A stretch of DNA of 56,579 bases from an uncultured Alphaproteobacteria bacterium (GTDB lineage: Bacteria > Pseudomonadota > Alphaproteobacteria > Methylaequorales > Methylaequoraceae), in contig CACJRF010000003.1 of the NCBI GenBank assembly GCA_902595755.1, forward strand, positions 1-56,579. The letters are read 5' to 3'. The notes under the pieces were generated by a model that had not been told where the DNA came from, made no database searches, and saw only the letters and a list, made by a program, of their open reading frames with translations. Of this stretch, positions 46,001-52,589 are shown one piece after another. Position 1 is the stretch's first letter. The number at the start of each line of letters is the position of its first letter. The position numbers and the translations under genes are program-made.

Positions 46001-48464
46001 GTCTTCTGCAGTGGTATCAACAAATGACGGTGGCTCTACAACTGTTACGAGCTCAACAAATGCTCTGGAAGATGGATTTTTTTCTATTTCATCATCAACT
46101 ACAGGAGAAATTAAAACTATAGAACCCGTGGTTTTAGAAGGTGACTTTTCTACAGGAAATTCTGATGGCTCAAGTTCTTCAAGTTCTATATTAAGTTACG
46201 GCTTAACAATCCCTGCATCAGGCTCTGGAACATCATTTACAACCACTGTTGATATGTCAGGATTTGATAGCTTAAATACTACTGAAGTATCAACAAAAAT
46301 TGTTGAAGGTTTAAGAGAAAATAGCCCATCAATTGAAATCTTAGGTAAATCTATAAAAACTTTACCTGATGACGGGGCAAGTTTTAGAATCAATCATGAT
46401 AACCTTACCTACACACTTACTATGAAAAGTGGAGAAGTAATTGTTTCAGGTGGTGAAGAAGGTAAGGTAACAGCTTACTTTGAAAATCCCGATCCAATAA
46501 CAATAGATACAACCTCATTAAGTGCTGCAACTACAATTACTAGTACAGAACATGGTCTGGAAACAGGTGATGCAATTACCTATAATGCAGCTGAAAAGGT
46601 TATTGTGGACACTACAAATTTCTCTTCTACAACCACAATTCTTGCAAATAATCATGGTTTTTCAACAGGAGATCCAGTTGTATATGATGCCGAGGGAACC
46701 CTTGCTATTGCTGGTTTAACTGATGGAACTACCTACTTTGCAATTAGGGTTGATGACAATAATTTTCAACTTGCAACAACAGCTGGAAACGCAACAGCTG
46801 GAACAGAAATAACCATTACAGGAGGCCAAGGTGGAAGTACAAGTGACAAGTTTTCAAGTCCTAGAACTGGATTGTTGGATGGACAAACTTACTATGTTGT
46901 AAAAACCGACGATCATAATTTTCAAATTGCTGAAACATATACACTTGCTACAAATTCTACACCTTCAGTTTTAACAATTGCTGGAGTAACAGGGGGTAAT
47001 AGTGAAGACACGTTTGATCCTGAAAAAAATCTTTACATATCAGCAGGAAAAACAATTTCCGGATCACAATTTTCATTTCCAACTGACTCTACTAACGATA
47101 TAAATGCAACTAACTTTGGTTTGCAACCATCTCTAGTTAATACAACAATAACAGGATCATCCATAACTACACCAAGTGGAAGTGATACAACGCATTTTCA
47201 TATAGCCATTGAAGATAATTCTAATCCTATTGGAGTATTTGTAAGATCTAATTCTAAAACTGTTGATACTACTGGAATTGGAGGAGCATCTTCAACAATT
47301 ACGTCAGCAAGTCACGGATTTAAAACTGGTGATAAGCTTACTTATACTGCTGGGGGAACTGCTTTGAATGGACTAACAAATGGAACTTCTTATTTTGTAA
47401 AAGTTGTAGATGCAAATACGTTTAGTCTGGCATCAAATTTTGAAAATGCTACAGACTCAAAACCAACTATAATTACTTTTGGTGGAGGTAATGGTCACGC
47501 AGCAGATAGTTTCACTGCTGTTTATGCACAGGCTTATCTAAATGATGATTTTACAACTCCTGCTTCCTCGATTGGAATTTCAGCAGAAATAAATCAGGTT
47601 GATGATACTAATGCACAAATCACAATCATGAAGGAATCAGATAAGAATACCGTATCCATAGATTCAGTAAGATTTGGAGATGGTGCAACGGCAGAAACAT
47701 TTGGATTTAAAACTAATCAGATGCACGTCAATGTTATAAACGACAGTATAAGAATTCAGTCATTTACAACGGATTATAGTGCCGCTTCAGCAGTCAATGT
47801 AGAGGTTCCTGCCAACAGTGTGAAGTCATTAGTGGGAAACAACCTTTCAATTACAAATTTACCCCCAGAGGATTTAATTGTAATCATGACTGGAAATGGA
47901 GCGCGAAAAATTGCTTCAAGTTATGGTGAAGTAAATCCAATCATTGATGAAAGCGATTTAAGGGTAGTAGTTGAGTCATCAAACAGTCAAAAAGTAGAAG
48001 TTCTTGATAATTATACAGGTCATTCAATTGCAACGCGCTTGATACCTGATGATGGAATTATTTCTGCAGTTGAAAAAAGTTTACGATTTACTGGTGATAC
48101 GGATGTAAATGATACTTTTACAATATTGAGTAACAATGAAGGTATTGGTGACAACAGAAATATTCTTAAAATGCTCGATCTTCAAAATTCTGATGTTAAT
48201 GGTTTAAATTCTGGTAGTTTTCAGGATATATTTAACAAAACTGTAACGGAGGTAGGATCAACAGTAAGAAGTAGTCAAATGGAAGCACAAGATGCAGAGT
48301 CTACTAGGGATGAGGCTGAAGCTTTAGAAAATGAGAAGGCAGGTGTTTCCTTAGATGATGAAGCAGCTTCTTTAATTCAGTTTCAACAAGCATACTCTGC
48401 TAACGCTAGAATTATTCAAACCGCACGAGAACTATTTGATTCATTGTTAAGGGTAGTATCATAA
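43095..48464 (+). CDS. flgK: Hook-associated protein 1 FlgK, giant form (1,789 residues)
   Basis: Junction protein between hook and filament. Conserved ends are normal: GKSGLQAYRQSLAVTGQNIANVNTEGFKK at the start, SERFNEVNQSGLNLNG near 310, DNRNIL at about 1686-1689, and SLIQFQQAYSANARIIQTARELFDSLL at the end. Between them about 1,350 extra residues replace the usual small D2/D3 region; FlgK is commonly 450-700 residues. The insert is Ser/Thr/Gly-rich and beta-type, includes a domain (about 723-840) shared with flagellin 3, and carries four HGxxTGDxxxY modules (843-929; 1136-1168 plus 1257-1307; 1169-1253; 1388-1473). The frame is unbroken and codon use uniform. Confidence 0.93.
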   Translation: MPSLFDIGKSGLQAYRQSLAVTGQNIANVNTEGFKKREVGLEEVTGAGGGVTEISDQSGLGVRVESIRRAFDEFLIDKSRQASSIYQKANTFSKEVSDLENLLLPTDSNLSTAIGDFFSSLQDIAAYPDDQAARIVAIEKGKDLAGQFNLYSDRIANLKNDIEKKAKNAVTSVNLLAQQVSNINGKILASGIEAGGSNALLDQRDLLLDQLSEVTQITVSYGGKGQAEVRLGNTGSGPVIVSSNDNPSKGTTGTTAIEIINQGSRLQPVVGSSQTATNQIQGGIIAGMVEAYAISDDTLQEIDALAILVSERFNEVNQSGLNLNGEKGTQMFSVSSLKAVENPTNRSSVGVAVFVTNPSQIKDEEFTVMYNEESDLWNLSSENLKNIATGKETIETDGFKISFFGNPLDGDEFSIIEDSASSGMSFLLTRPQDFAAASTTLVSSSSSNTSDAQLEEITKINFEDQTLIGNVSNIFSNGLNPVTSTEFSKDGGAAIIQNGTEFINLSSYSTQPEIKFGISSSDIENLTSFTVTLADTSSVTVDITGTESIEDVANILNSSRDVNGNAHTFRTLGLFAAAGGSTLTVASNDQNFSSGSVSASSTINGVINNPSITTASKIQIFTREGRHIAGTVLSESEIAEHLTESNGFNKFAEYRADYLNGSDLEKYRNIEVNRSTATGNHIITYGANGTAVSAQRALSTIPSSHVTAAYTLGLTLSASSKSEDITVPVESTAGYVAGLINEKAKTLGVEASATTRVKLSAPNYNGTISFTLESKTGTNNSVQVSGSVLTNNLTNLANSINNYTGRTGVKANLSSDLKHIILENEDGDDIKITNFVSSNTTSALTIDTTTLGGGAGTNLTSTSHGLSTGDKVVYTAGGTSLNNLSSGTTYYAIKVDDNNFRLASSSANASAGTAITVGGSGNGNASDKFIIPMNLEILSSDFSSTSQSVDIDGLSYQAARFSGEIKIESSSAVVSTNDGGSTTVTSSTNALEDGFFSISSSTTGEIKTIEPVVLEGDFSTGNSDGSSSSSSILSYGLTIPASGSGTSFTTTVDMSGFDSLNTTEVSTKIVEGLRENSPSIEILGKSIKTLPDDGASFRINHDNLTYTLTMKSGEVIVSGGEEGKVTAYFENPDPITIDTTSLSAATTITSTEHGLETGDAITYNAAEKVIVDTTNFSSTTTILANNHGFSTGDPVVYDAEGTLAIAGLTDGTTYFAIRVDDNNFQLATTAGNATAGTEITITGGQGGSTSDKFSSPRTGLLDGQTYYVVKTDDHNFQIAETYTLATNSTPSVLTIAGVTGGNSEDTFDPEKNLYISAGKTISGSQFSFPTDSTNDINATNFGLQPSLVNTTITGSSITTPSGSDTTHFHIAIEDNSNPIGVFVRSNSKTVDTTGIGGASSTITSASHGFKTGDKLTYTAGGTALNGLTNGTSYFVKVVDANTFSLASNFENATDSKPTIITFGGGNGHAADSFTAVYAQAYLNDDFTTPASSIGISAEINQVDDTNAQITIMKESDKNTVSIDSVRFGDGATAETFGFKTNQMHVNVINDSIRIQSFTTDYSAASAVNVEVPANSVKSLVGNNLSITNLPPEDLIVIMTGNGARKIASSYGEVNPIIDESDLRVVVESSNSQKVEVLDNYTGHSIATRLIPDDGIISAVEKSLRFTGDTDVNDTFTILSNNEGIGDNRNILKMLDLQNSDVNGLNSGSFQDIFNKTVTEVGSTVRSSQMEAQDAESTRDEAEALENEKAGVSLDDEAASLIQFQQAYSANARIIQTARELFDSLLRVVS
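45621..45881 (+). repeat. FlgK beta-module copy 1 (residues 843-929)
   Basis: Module of about 87 residues: TIDTTTLGG..., TSHGLSTGDKVVYTAGG, LSSGTTYYAIKVDDNNFRLA, and a closing GNGNASDKF. The DNA is well diverged from the other copies but the order of motifs is the same. HGFxTGDxVxY modules of this kind are typical of large secreted or structural proteins. Confidence 0.8.
46500..47015 (+). repeat. FlgK beta-module copy 2, interrupted by copy 3 (residues 1136-1307)
   Basis: The first half (residues 1136-1168: TIDTTSLS, EHGLETGDAITYNAAEK) is separated from the second half (1257-1307: RTGLLDGQTYYVVKTDDHNF, ending GGNSEDTF) by a complete further module. Joined, the halves make a module of standard length and order. 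Confidence 0.75.
46599..46853 (+). repeat. FlgK beta-module copy 3, nested inside copy 2 (residues 1169-1253)
   Basis: Complete module VIVDTTNF..., NNHGFSTGDPVVYDAEG, LTDGTTYFAIRVDDNNFQLA, ending STSDKF, sitting exactly where copy 2 breaks between its GDxxxY strand and its LxxGxxYY strand. Nesting rather than tandem duplication. Confidence 0.75.
47256..47513 (+). repeat. FlgK beta-module copy 4 (residues 1388-1473)
   Basis: Fourth module: KTVDTTGIGG, SASHGFKTGDKLTYTAGG, LTNGTSYFVKVVDANTFSLA and the closing GNGHAADSF. It is about 80 residues downstream of copy 2 and preceded by a spacer without the motif. Confidence 0.78.
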
Positions 48465-48480
48465 AAATTAATCGATGCTT

Positions 48481-48497
48481 AGGCATAGATATTGCTA
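48481..48497 (+). promoter_or_regulatory. Weak sigma-54-like site at the flgL start
   Basis: AGGCATAGATATTGCTA has GG and GC at the 12-base offset and a TTGCT -12 box, but the -24 box differs from consensus. Its GC lies only 13 bases before the flgL ATG, so a transcript from here would be leaderless. It may be coincidental. Confidence 0.25.
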
Positions 48498-48507
48498 GTA
48501 ATAAATT

Positions 48508-49788
48508 ATGAAAATTGGTAATCAACTTTTTAACGAACAACAGCTTAGACAATTTTCCAAAAATATGGAAAATATTCAAAAAGTCCAAGATAAAATTTCA
48601 TCAGGTAAAAATATTATATTCTCATCCGATGATCCAGTTGGGGCAGTTCAACTCTCCGGTATGAAAGATGTATTAGGTAAAGTTGATAGATTTATTGAAA
48701 ACTCCAATATTGCTTTAGACAGATTACATCTTATGGATTCTACTATGGAAGCAATTAATAATGTTTTTATAAGAGCTAAAGAACTTGCTGTTCAGGCGGC
48801 TAATGATATTTATGGAGTGATGGATAGAGAAGCTATTGCCATGGAATTCGACGAAATGAAAAAAGAATTAATGACTCTTGCTAATACTCAAGATTCATCT
48901 GGAACATTTTTATTTGCTGGCTTTAAAACAAAAACCAACCCGTTTGTTGAGAATGCTGATGGAAAAGTTGAGTATAAAGGTGATAGAGGTATTTTAAATT
49001 TACAAATTACAGAATCAAGAATGATTGAAACAACCATTGATGGTGGAACAGTTTTTCAAGATATTATTACTACTGAAGGAGTATCGACAGATCTTTTTGC
49101 AGCTATTGATAATATTAGCACATCAATTAGAACTGCAAGTAGTGGAGTAGAAGCTGCAAAAGCTGAAGGTATTACAAAAATTAATCTTACAAACGAAGAT
49201 CCAGGAACATACGCTTTTACAATTACTTCAGGTTCAAAAACATCAGATTTTTCTCTGGATATTACAGGTACGGATTTATCAGATGTTGCCACAGCAATTA
49301 ATGCAGCAGATCTGGATATAACGGCCACCCTGGAAGATTCAAATACTACTTTAAAATTAGTTAGTGATTTTGGATATGATATTGAACTATCAAATGTTGA
49401 AATTGAGGGAATTGATAAAGCTCAGGCGACTCCGACTTCTTTTTTTACTTTTCAACCAGTTGATGCAGCTGACAATGTTTTAGGTAACTCTCAAACTGTT
49501 TTTGATACTGATCAGACAATTGCAAGCAGACTTGATGAAATAGTCACTATTCAATCACATGTTTCCAATCAAAGAGCTAAGGTTGGTGCTAGAATGAATA
49601 GTTCTGAAAGATTAAGAGATATGCTTGAAGAAAGAAAAATTTTGATAAGTAAAGACATTAGTGATTTAGAGAGTGCAGATTTAGCAGAATTGGTTACTGA
49701 TCTTCAATCTAAATTAACTAGTCAAGAAGCATCGCAAAAAGCTTTTATAAATATTACTAAATTAAATTTATTTGATTATATAAGTTGA
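48508..49788 (+). CDS. flgL: Hook-associated protein 3 FlgL
   Basis: Second junction protein between FlgK and the filament. The 426-residue protein shows the flagellin-like N-terminus NMENIQKVQDKISSGKNIIFSSDDP and DRLHLMDSTMEAINNVFIRAKELAVQAAN, the GTFLFAGFKT motif characteristic of FlgL, and a helical C-terminus with LESADLAELVTDLQSKLTSQEASQKA. The central 220-300 part carries an ITGTDLSDVATAIN segment like flagellin insertion domains. It lacks a clear ribosome-binding site. It follows flgK by 43 bases. Confidence 0.94.
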   Translation: MKIGNQLFNEQQLRQFSKNMENIQKVQDKISSGKNIIFSSDDPVGAVQLSGMKDVLGKVDRFIENSNIALDRLHLMDSTMEAINNVFIRAKELAVQAANDIYGVMDREAIAMEFDEMKKELMTLANTQDSSGTFLFAGFKTKTNPFVENADGKVEYKGDRGILNLQITESRMIETTIDGGTVFQDIITTEGVSTDLFAAIDNISTSIRTASSGVEAAKAEGITKINLTNEDPGTYAFTITSGSKTSDFSLDITGTDLSDVATAINAADLDITATLEDSNTTLKLVSDFGYDIELSNVEIEGIDKAQATPTSFFTFQPVDAADNVLGNSQTVFDTDQTIASRLDEIVTIQSHVSNQRAKVGARMNSSERLRDMLEERKILISKDISDLESADLAELVTDLQSKLTSQEASQKAFINITKLNLFDYIS

Positions 49789-49790
49789 TC

Positions 49791-50285
49791 TTAACCTAGA
49801 GGAGAATCTACTTTTCTATTTACAATTTTGCCTAAAATATCAATTTCCTGCTCTTGCTTAATATTCCATCCTGCAGGTGACTGTTCCACCTGCCCTGCCC
49901 TAAGCGAAAAACAGTAAGCCTTAAAATCTTTTATTACATTTTCGATACTGAATTTTTTTTCTTTAATTCCTTTAAAGGAATCACTAAAAAGTCCTTTTAA
50001 TTTTCTCTCTGATCTACCATCAAAATTTAATTTCCAAAAAACATAATGATTTGCTAAATCATGTGCTTCAAACATCGGGTTTTTTCTTTCGGATAAAAAG
50101 CGGAGAATTTCTTCTGCTGGACCTGCAATTTCTTCTTTAGCTATTGGCTTATAATATTGAGAAATTCCCTCAGCATATTTTTGGCCTAACATATCTAGAG
50201 AATAAGCTTCTGTTAAAAATTCTTTAACTGATAAAGATACACAGATTTCATATATAAAACTCGGACAAAACAATTTATCAGACAT
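49791..50285 (-). CDS. Hypothetical protein inside the flagellar cluster (164 residues)
   Basis: Not recognised. The reading frame is the only minus-strand gene in the flagellar part of the window, convergent with flgL (two bases apart) and divergent from flagellin 1. It has no signal peptide or membrane span, is mostly helical and contains a Pro/Glu-rich middle (KEEIAGPAEEILRFLSERKNP) and WKLNFDGRSERKLKG. A TATAAT lies 23 bases before the ATG on the coding strand. It is not FlaF, FlbT or FliS by length or motif. Role in filament biogenesis is only suggested by position. Confidence 0.65.
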   Translation of the reverse strand: MSDKLFCPSFIYEICVSLSVKEFLTEAYSLDMLGQKYAEGISQYYKPIAKEEIAGPAEEILRFLSERKNPMFEAHDLANHYVFWKLNFDGRSERKLKGLFSDSFKGIKEKKFSIENVIKDFKAYCFSLRAGQVEQSPAGWNIKQEQEIDILGKIVNRKVDSPLG

Positions 50286-50335
50286 ACAACACCATTAATC
50301 GCATTATACAAAATAATAAAAAAATTCAATAAAAA

Positions 50336-50364
50336 GTTAACAATTTTTCTGTGTGTCGTTTTAA
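50336..50364 (+). promoter_or_regulatory. FliA (sigma-28)-like promoter of flagellin 1
   Basis: TTAAC at 50337-50341 followed after about 14 bases by GTCGTTTTAA (50355-50364). The same arrangement, TAAAC-N14/15-GTCGTTTTA, precedes flagellin 2 and fliS. Spacing equals that of sigma-28 promoters (TAAA-N15-GCCGATAA), with GTCG in place of GCCG and TTTT in place of ATAA. Confidence 0.65.
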
Positions 50365-50430
50365 TTATACATCAATTTTAAAAATGGATAAAAAGTTGGT
50401 GAAATTAAAAGTTTTAATGGAGAAACAAAA

Positions 50431-51183
50431 ATGACAACATTTTCTAATTTTTCAATAGGTGCTCAAAGTGCAATAGATTCTGCTTTTAAATCAAAAAGAA
50501 GTATGACCGGTGCTATATCAAGGTTATCAACCGGTGAAAGAACTCTTCACGGAAATGATCCTGCTGGTGCTTCAGTAGGTGATTCTATGAGATCTCAATC
50601 AAGAAGTGCAACTGTAGCAGCTAGAAATGCAGAAAATGGAATTTCCTTTCTTGTAGCTGCTGAGTCAGCTTTAATGGAAATAGCAGTTTTAAATACGAGA
50701 TTGAGAGAACTTGCTGTTCAAAAACAAAGTGGTTTGTTAGGAACTGCAGAAGTTGCGGCTATAACCTCTGAAGAAAATGCTATTGTTATAGCAGCTAATG
50801 AAATAGCAGACACAGAATTAAATAATGTTGATATTTTATCTGAAGTTTCTATAGCCATAAGCACTCCAGGGCAATTAGCTTATGTTGGAGTAACCAATAA
50901 GCCAGTGCTTGACTCAGGTGTTTCCAATGTAGATGCACAAATGGCTATAATACAAAAAGGTCTTGGGGAAGTAGGTGCAGGAATTAATGCACTTAAAGGA
51001 TACCAAAGTAACATGTATTCATATGCCTCAAATGCTGACGCTGCGGCATCAAGAATACTTGATGTAGATTTTGCAAAAGAATCAGCAATTTTAGCTTCAA
51101 GTAGTATGTTAAATCAGTCAGCTTTAGCCATGGTTGCACAAGCAAATAGAGCTCAGGCTAATATTTTGTCACTTTTGGATTAA
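50431..51183 (+). CDS. Flagellin 1 (compact type, 250 residues)
   Basis: Filament subunit. Conserved D0/D1 N-terminus with SMTGAISRLSTGERTLHGNDPAGAS and ARNAENGISFLVAAESALMEIAVLNTRLRELAVQ, and C-terminus DVDFAKESAILASSSMLNQSALAMVAQANRAQANILSLL. The centre is short, so the D2/D3 domains are nearly absent, as in Caulobacter-type flagellins. GGAGAAA precedes the ATG and a GTCG-class promoter lies upstream. Followed by its own hairpin terminator. Confidence 0.93.
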   Translation: MTTFSNFSIGAQSAIDSAFKSKRSMTGAISRLSTGERTLHGNDPAGASVGDSMRSQSRSATVAARNAENGISFLVAAESALMEIAVLNTRLRELAVQKQSGLLGTAEVAAITSEENAIVIAANEIADTELNNVDILSEVSIAISTPGQLAYVGVTNKPVLDSGVSNVDAQMAIIQKGLGEVGAGINALKGYQSNMYSYASNADAAASRILDVDFAKESAILASSSMLNQSALAMVAQANRAQANILSLLD

Positions 51184-51212
51184 GATCTTTAAAGATTAAT
51201 ACCATCCAAAAT

Positions 51213-51238
51213 GGGGAGTTAATATTAATTAACTTCCC
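51213..51238 (+). terminator. Terminator hairpin after flagellin 1
   Basis: Eleven-bp stem GGGGAGTTAAT / ATTAACTTCCC (one G-U pair) with an ATTA loop, 30 bases after the stop and followed by TTATTT. It insulates flagellin 1 from the remnant behind it. Confidence 0.75.
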
Positions 51239-51253
51239 TTATTTAAAATCCCA

Positions 51254-51295
51254 ATATTTTCATTTTAAATAACTAATTTTTTATTCGTTATCGTA
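51254..51295 (+). promoter_or_regulatory. Decayed flagellin promoter in front of the collapsed flagellin
   Basis: The stretch TTTTCATTTTAAATAACTAA at 51258-51277, followed by TTTTTTATTCGTTATCG, closely parallels the region just before flagellin 2 (TTTCACTTAAAATAACTAA then a T run and CTCGTCG). The TCG of the -10-like element is kept at 51291-51293 but GTCGTTTTA is not, so activity is doubtful. Confidence 0.55.
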
Positions 51296-51427
51296 GAGGC
51301 TACTTCTCATCTTATAGATACAGATTTTGCTTGTTCACCTTTACAGCTGGCATAATTTTTAGCCTTGAGCCATTCAGTTATGGCTATGGTTATGTAAGCG
51401 AATTTAACTAATAGTACTGTCCTATAA
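51296..51427 (+). pseudogene. Collapsed flagellin gene: C-terminal remnant
   Basis: Read in frame from GAG at 51296, the codons (HLIDTDFA, then LSHSVMAMVM, NSTVL) align without a single gap over about 115 bases to the C-terminal end of flagellin 2 (RLMDTDFAAMSA, LNQSAMAMVAQAN, SALLSVLQ). Two internal stops (51353 TAA, 51395 TAA) and the loss of the N-terminal ~200 codons show it is dead. It lies between a flagellin-type promoter remnant and a terminator, so it is the scar of a former tandem flagellin cassette. This 408-base stretch between flagellins 1 and 2 holds nothing else but terminators and promoter elements. Confidence 0.82.
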
Positions 51428-51461
51428 AGTCAACCGTGACCGTTAAAAAAATAATTTTATT

Positions 51462-51495
51462 AAAAGAGGGTTAATTTTAAAAAGTTCCCCCTTTT
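51462..51495 (+). terminator. Terminator-like hairpin after the flagellin remnant
   Basis: AAAAGAGGG (51462-51470) can pair with CCCCCTTTT (51487-51495) with one mismatch and is followed by more T. It stands in the same place relative to the remnant as the strong terminator does after flagellin 2. Confidence 0.5.
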
Positions 51496-51527
51496 TTATA
51501 TGACTAAATACTTTCACTTAAAATAAC

Positions 51528-51555
51528 TAAACATTTTTTTTACTCGTCGTTTTAG
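51528..51555 (+). promoter_or_regulatory. FliA (sigma-28)-like promoter of flagellin 2
   Basis: TAAA at 51528-51531, 14 bases, then GTCGTTTTAG at 51546-51555, identical in layout to the sites of flagellin 1 and fliS. The start codon is 36 bases further on, behind AAGGAGAAA. Confidence 0.68.
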
Positions 51556-51591
51556 TTAGTAACATTACTTTATAAACTAAGGAGAAAATAA

Positions 51592-52341
51592 ATGACAACT
51601 GTAAGTAATATAGGAATTGGCGCGCACCTAGCTGGTAATGCTGCCGCTAAAGCTAGACATGGAATGAACGAAGCCATTGCTAGATTATCAACTGGAAACA
51701 GAGCTATGTATGGTGGTGATGCTGCTGGTCATGGTGCTGGTTTACAATTTAGAGCTGAAGGAAAAAGTGCTTACGTCGCTGCACGAGGTGCAGAAGACGG
51801 TATCTCTTTCCTGCAAGCTGCTGAATCAGCTTTATTCGAAATTGCTGCTCTTAACACAAGAATGAGAGAATTAGAAGTTCAATCAAAAAGTGCTTTATTA
51901 GGTACTGGTGAAGCTGCCGCAATCGCTGCTGAAGAAACTGCAGTTGCAGCTGCTGGTAATAACATTGATACCTATGCGTTAAATGGTACAGCCCTTTTAA
52001 CAGCTGCTGTAAATATTATTACCGACCTTGATGGTGGTGTAACAAGTTTGGGTACAGCTGCCGGGCTTACTTTAGCAGCAGATGCTGCTGACGCTCAAAC
52101 AGCTCTTATCCAAGATGCATTAGGGGACGTAGCTGCTGGTATTGCTGCACTAAAGGGAACTCAAGGTGCTTTGTATGCATTAGCTGCAAACGGTGAAGCC
52201 GCCGCTGCTCGTCTTATGGATACAGACTTTGCTGCTATGTCTGCACAACTAGCAAAATTTTCAGTCTTGAACCAATCAGCTATGGCTATGGTTGCGCAAG
52301 CAAACCAAGCAAATAGTGCCCTTCTATCTGTTCTACAATAA
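51592..52341 (+). CDS. Flagellin 2 (compact, alanine-rich, 249 residues)
   Basis: Filament subunit with IARLSTGNRAMYGGDAAG and ARGAEDGISFLQAAESALFEIAALNTRMRELEVQ at the N-terminal side and MDTDFAAMSAQLAKFSVLNQSAMAMVAQANQ at the C-terminus. About a quarter of residues are alanine and there is no cysteine; the GC content and codon choice (GCT, GGT) differ from the AT-rich neighbours, which suggests very high expression. A strong ribosome-binding site (AAGGAGAAA), a dedicated promoter and a G9-stem terminator support it being the major flagellin. Confidence 0.94.
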   Translation: MTTVSNIGIGAHLAGNAAAKARHGMNEAIARLSTGNRAMYGGDAAGHGAGLQFRAEGKSAYVAARGAEDGISFLQAAESALFEIAALNTRMRELEVQSKSALLGTGEAAAIAAEETAVAAAGNNIDTYALNGTALLTAAVNIITDLDGGVTSLGTAAGLTLAADAADAQTALIQDALGDVAAGIAALKGTQGALYALAANGEAAAARLMDTDFAAMSAQLAKFSVLNQSAMAMVAQANQANSALLSVLQ

Positions 52342-52360
52342 CAGTTAGATAAATCTAATT

Positions 52361-52401
52361 AAAAGGGGGGGGGTAATTAATTTTAATCCCCCTTTTTTTT
52401 T
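52361..52401 (+). terminator. Strong terminator after flagellin 2
   Basis: An A4G9 arm (52361-52373) faces CCCCC (52388-52392) followed by nine T (52393-52401). It is a classical intrinsic terminator and the G9 tract is a possible site of replication slippage. Confidence 0.8.
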
Positions 52402-52491
52402 AATGAAATTATGAAAAAAATTCAAATCACTGTTTTTTTATAATTTGATGTCAAAAAATGAACACAATATGTAGTTTATCTCTTAACAAAC

Positions 52492-52509
52492 TTATCCACA
52501 TTATGTGGA
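52492..52509. promoter_or_regulatory. Palindrome with DnaA-box sequence upstream of the flagellin 3 promoter
   Basis: TTATCCACA (52492-52500) equals the DnaA consensus; together with the next bases it forms the inverted repeat TCCACA-TTA-TGTGGA (52495-52509). It lies about 30 bases upstream of the -24 element of the sigma-54 promoter, so it could instead be an activator or repressor site. Confidence 0.4.
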
Positions 52510-52538
52510 AAACTTAAATTTTATCAATATTACAATTT

Positions 52539-52554
52539 TGGCATTTTAATTGCA
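52539..52554 (+). promoter_or_regulatory. Sigma-54 promoter of flagellin 3
   Basis: TGGCATTTTAATTGCA: GG at 52540-52541, GC at 52552-52553, exact 12-base offset, one deviation in the -24 box (T for C). It is 36 bases before the ATG of flagellin 3, behind which a TAGGAGAT ribosome-binding site stands. Confidence 0.75.
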
Positions 52555-52589
52555 CATCATTCCTATGAAAATATTTATAGGAGATATAA

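Noticed and set aside
44081-46719. Several 60-120-codon frames opposite to or within flgK
   Set aside because: Low-complexity reflections of the Ser/Thr-rich flgK frame with no independent signal.
45621-47513. HGxxTGDxxxY modules as evidence of a prophage tail fibre
   Set aside because: No other phage gene is present and the modules are embedded within FlgK.
43095-48464. FlgK length explained by chimeric assembly or fused adhesin gene
   Set aside because: No frame break, no change of base composition, FlgK motifs at both ends, and an insert domain shared with the neighbouring flagellin argue for one native gene.
48481-48497. Sigma-54 promoter for flgL as a firm call
   Set aside because: Poor -24 box and a start point that would leave no leader; kept only as a low-confidence feature.
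52492-52509. Chromosomal or plasmid origin based on the DnaA box
   Set aside because: Single box pair without an AT-rich unwinding array, dnaA, repA or parAB genes nearby.
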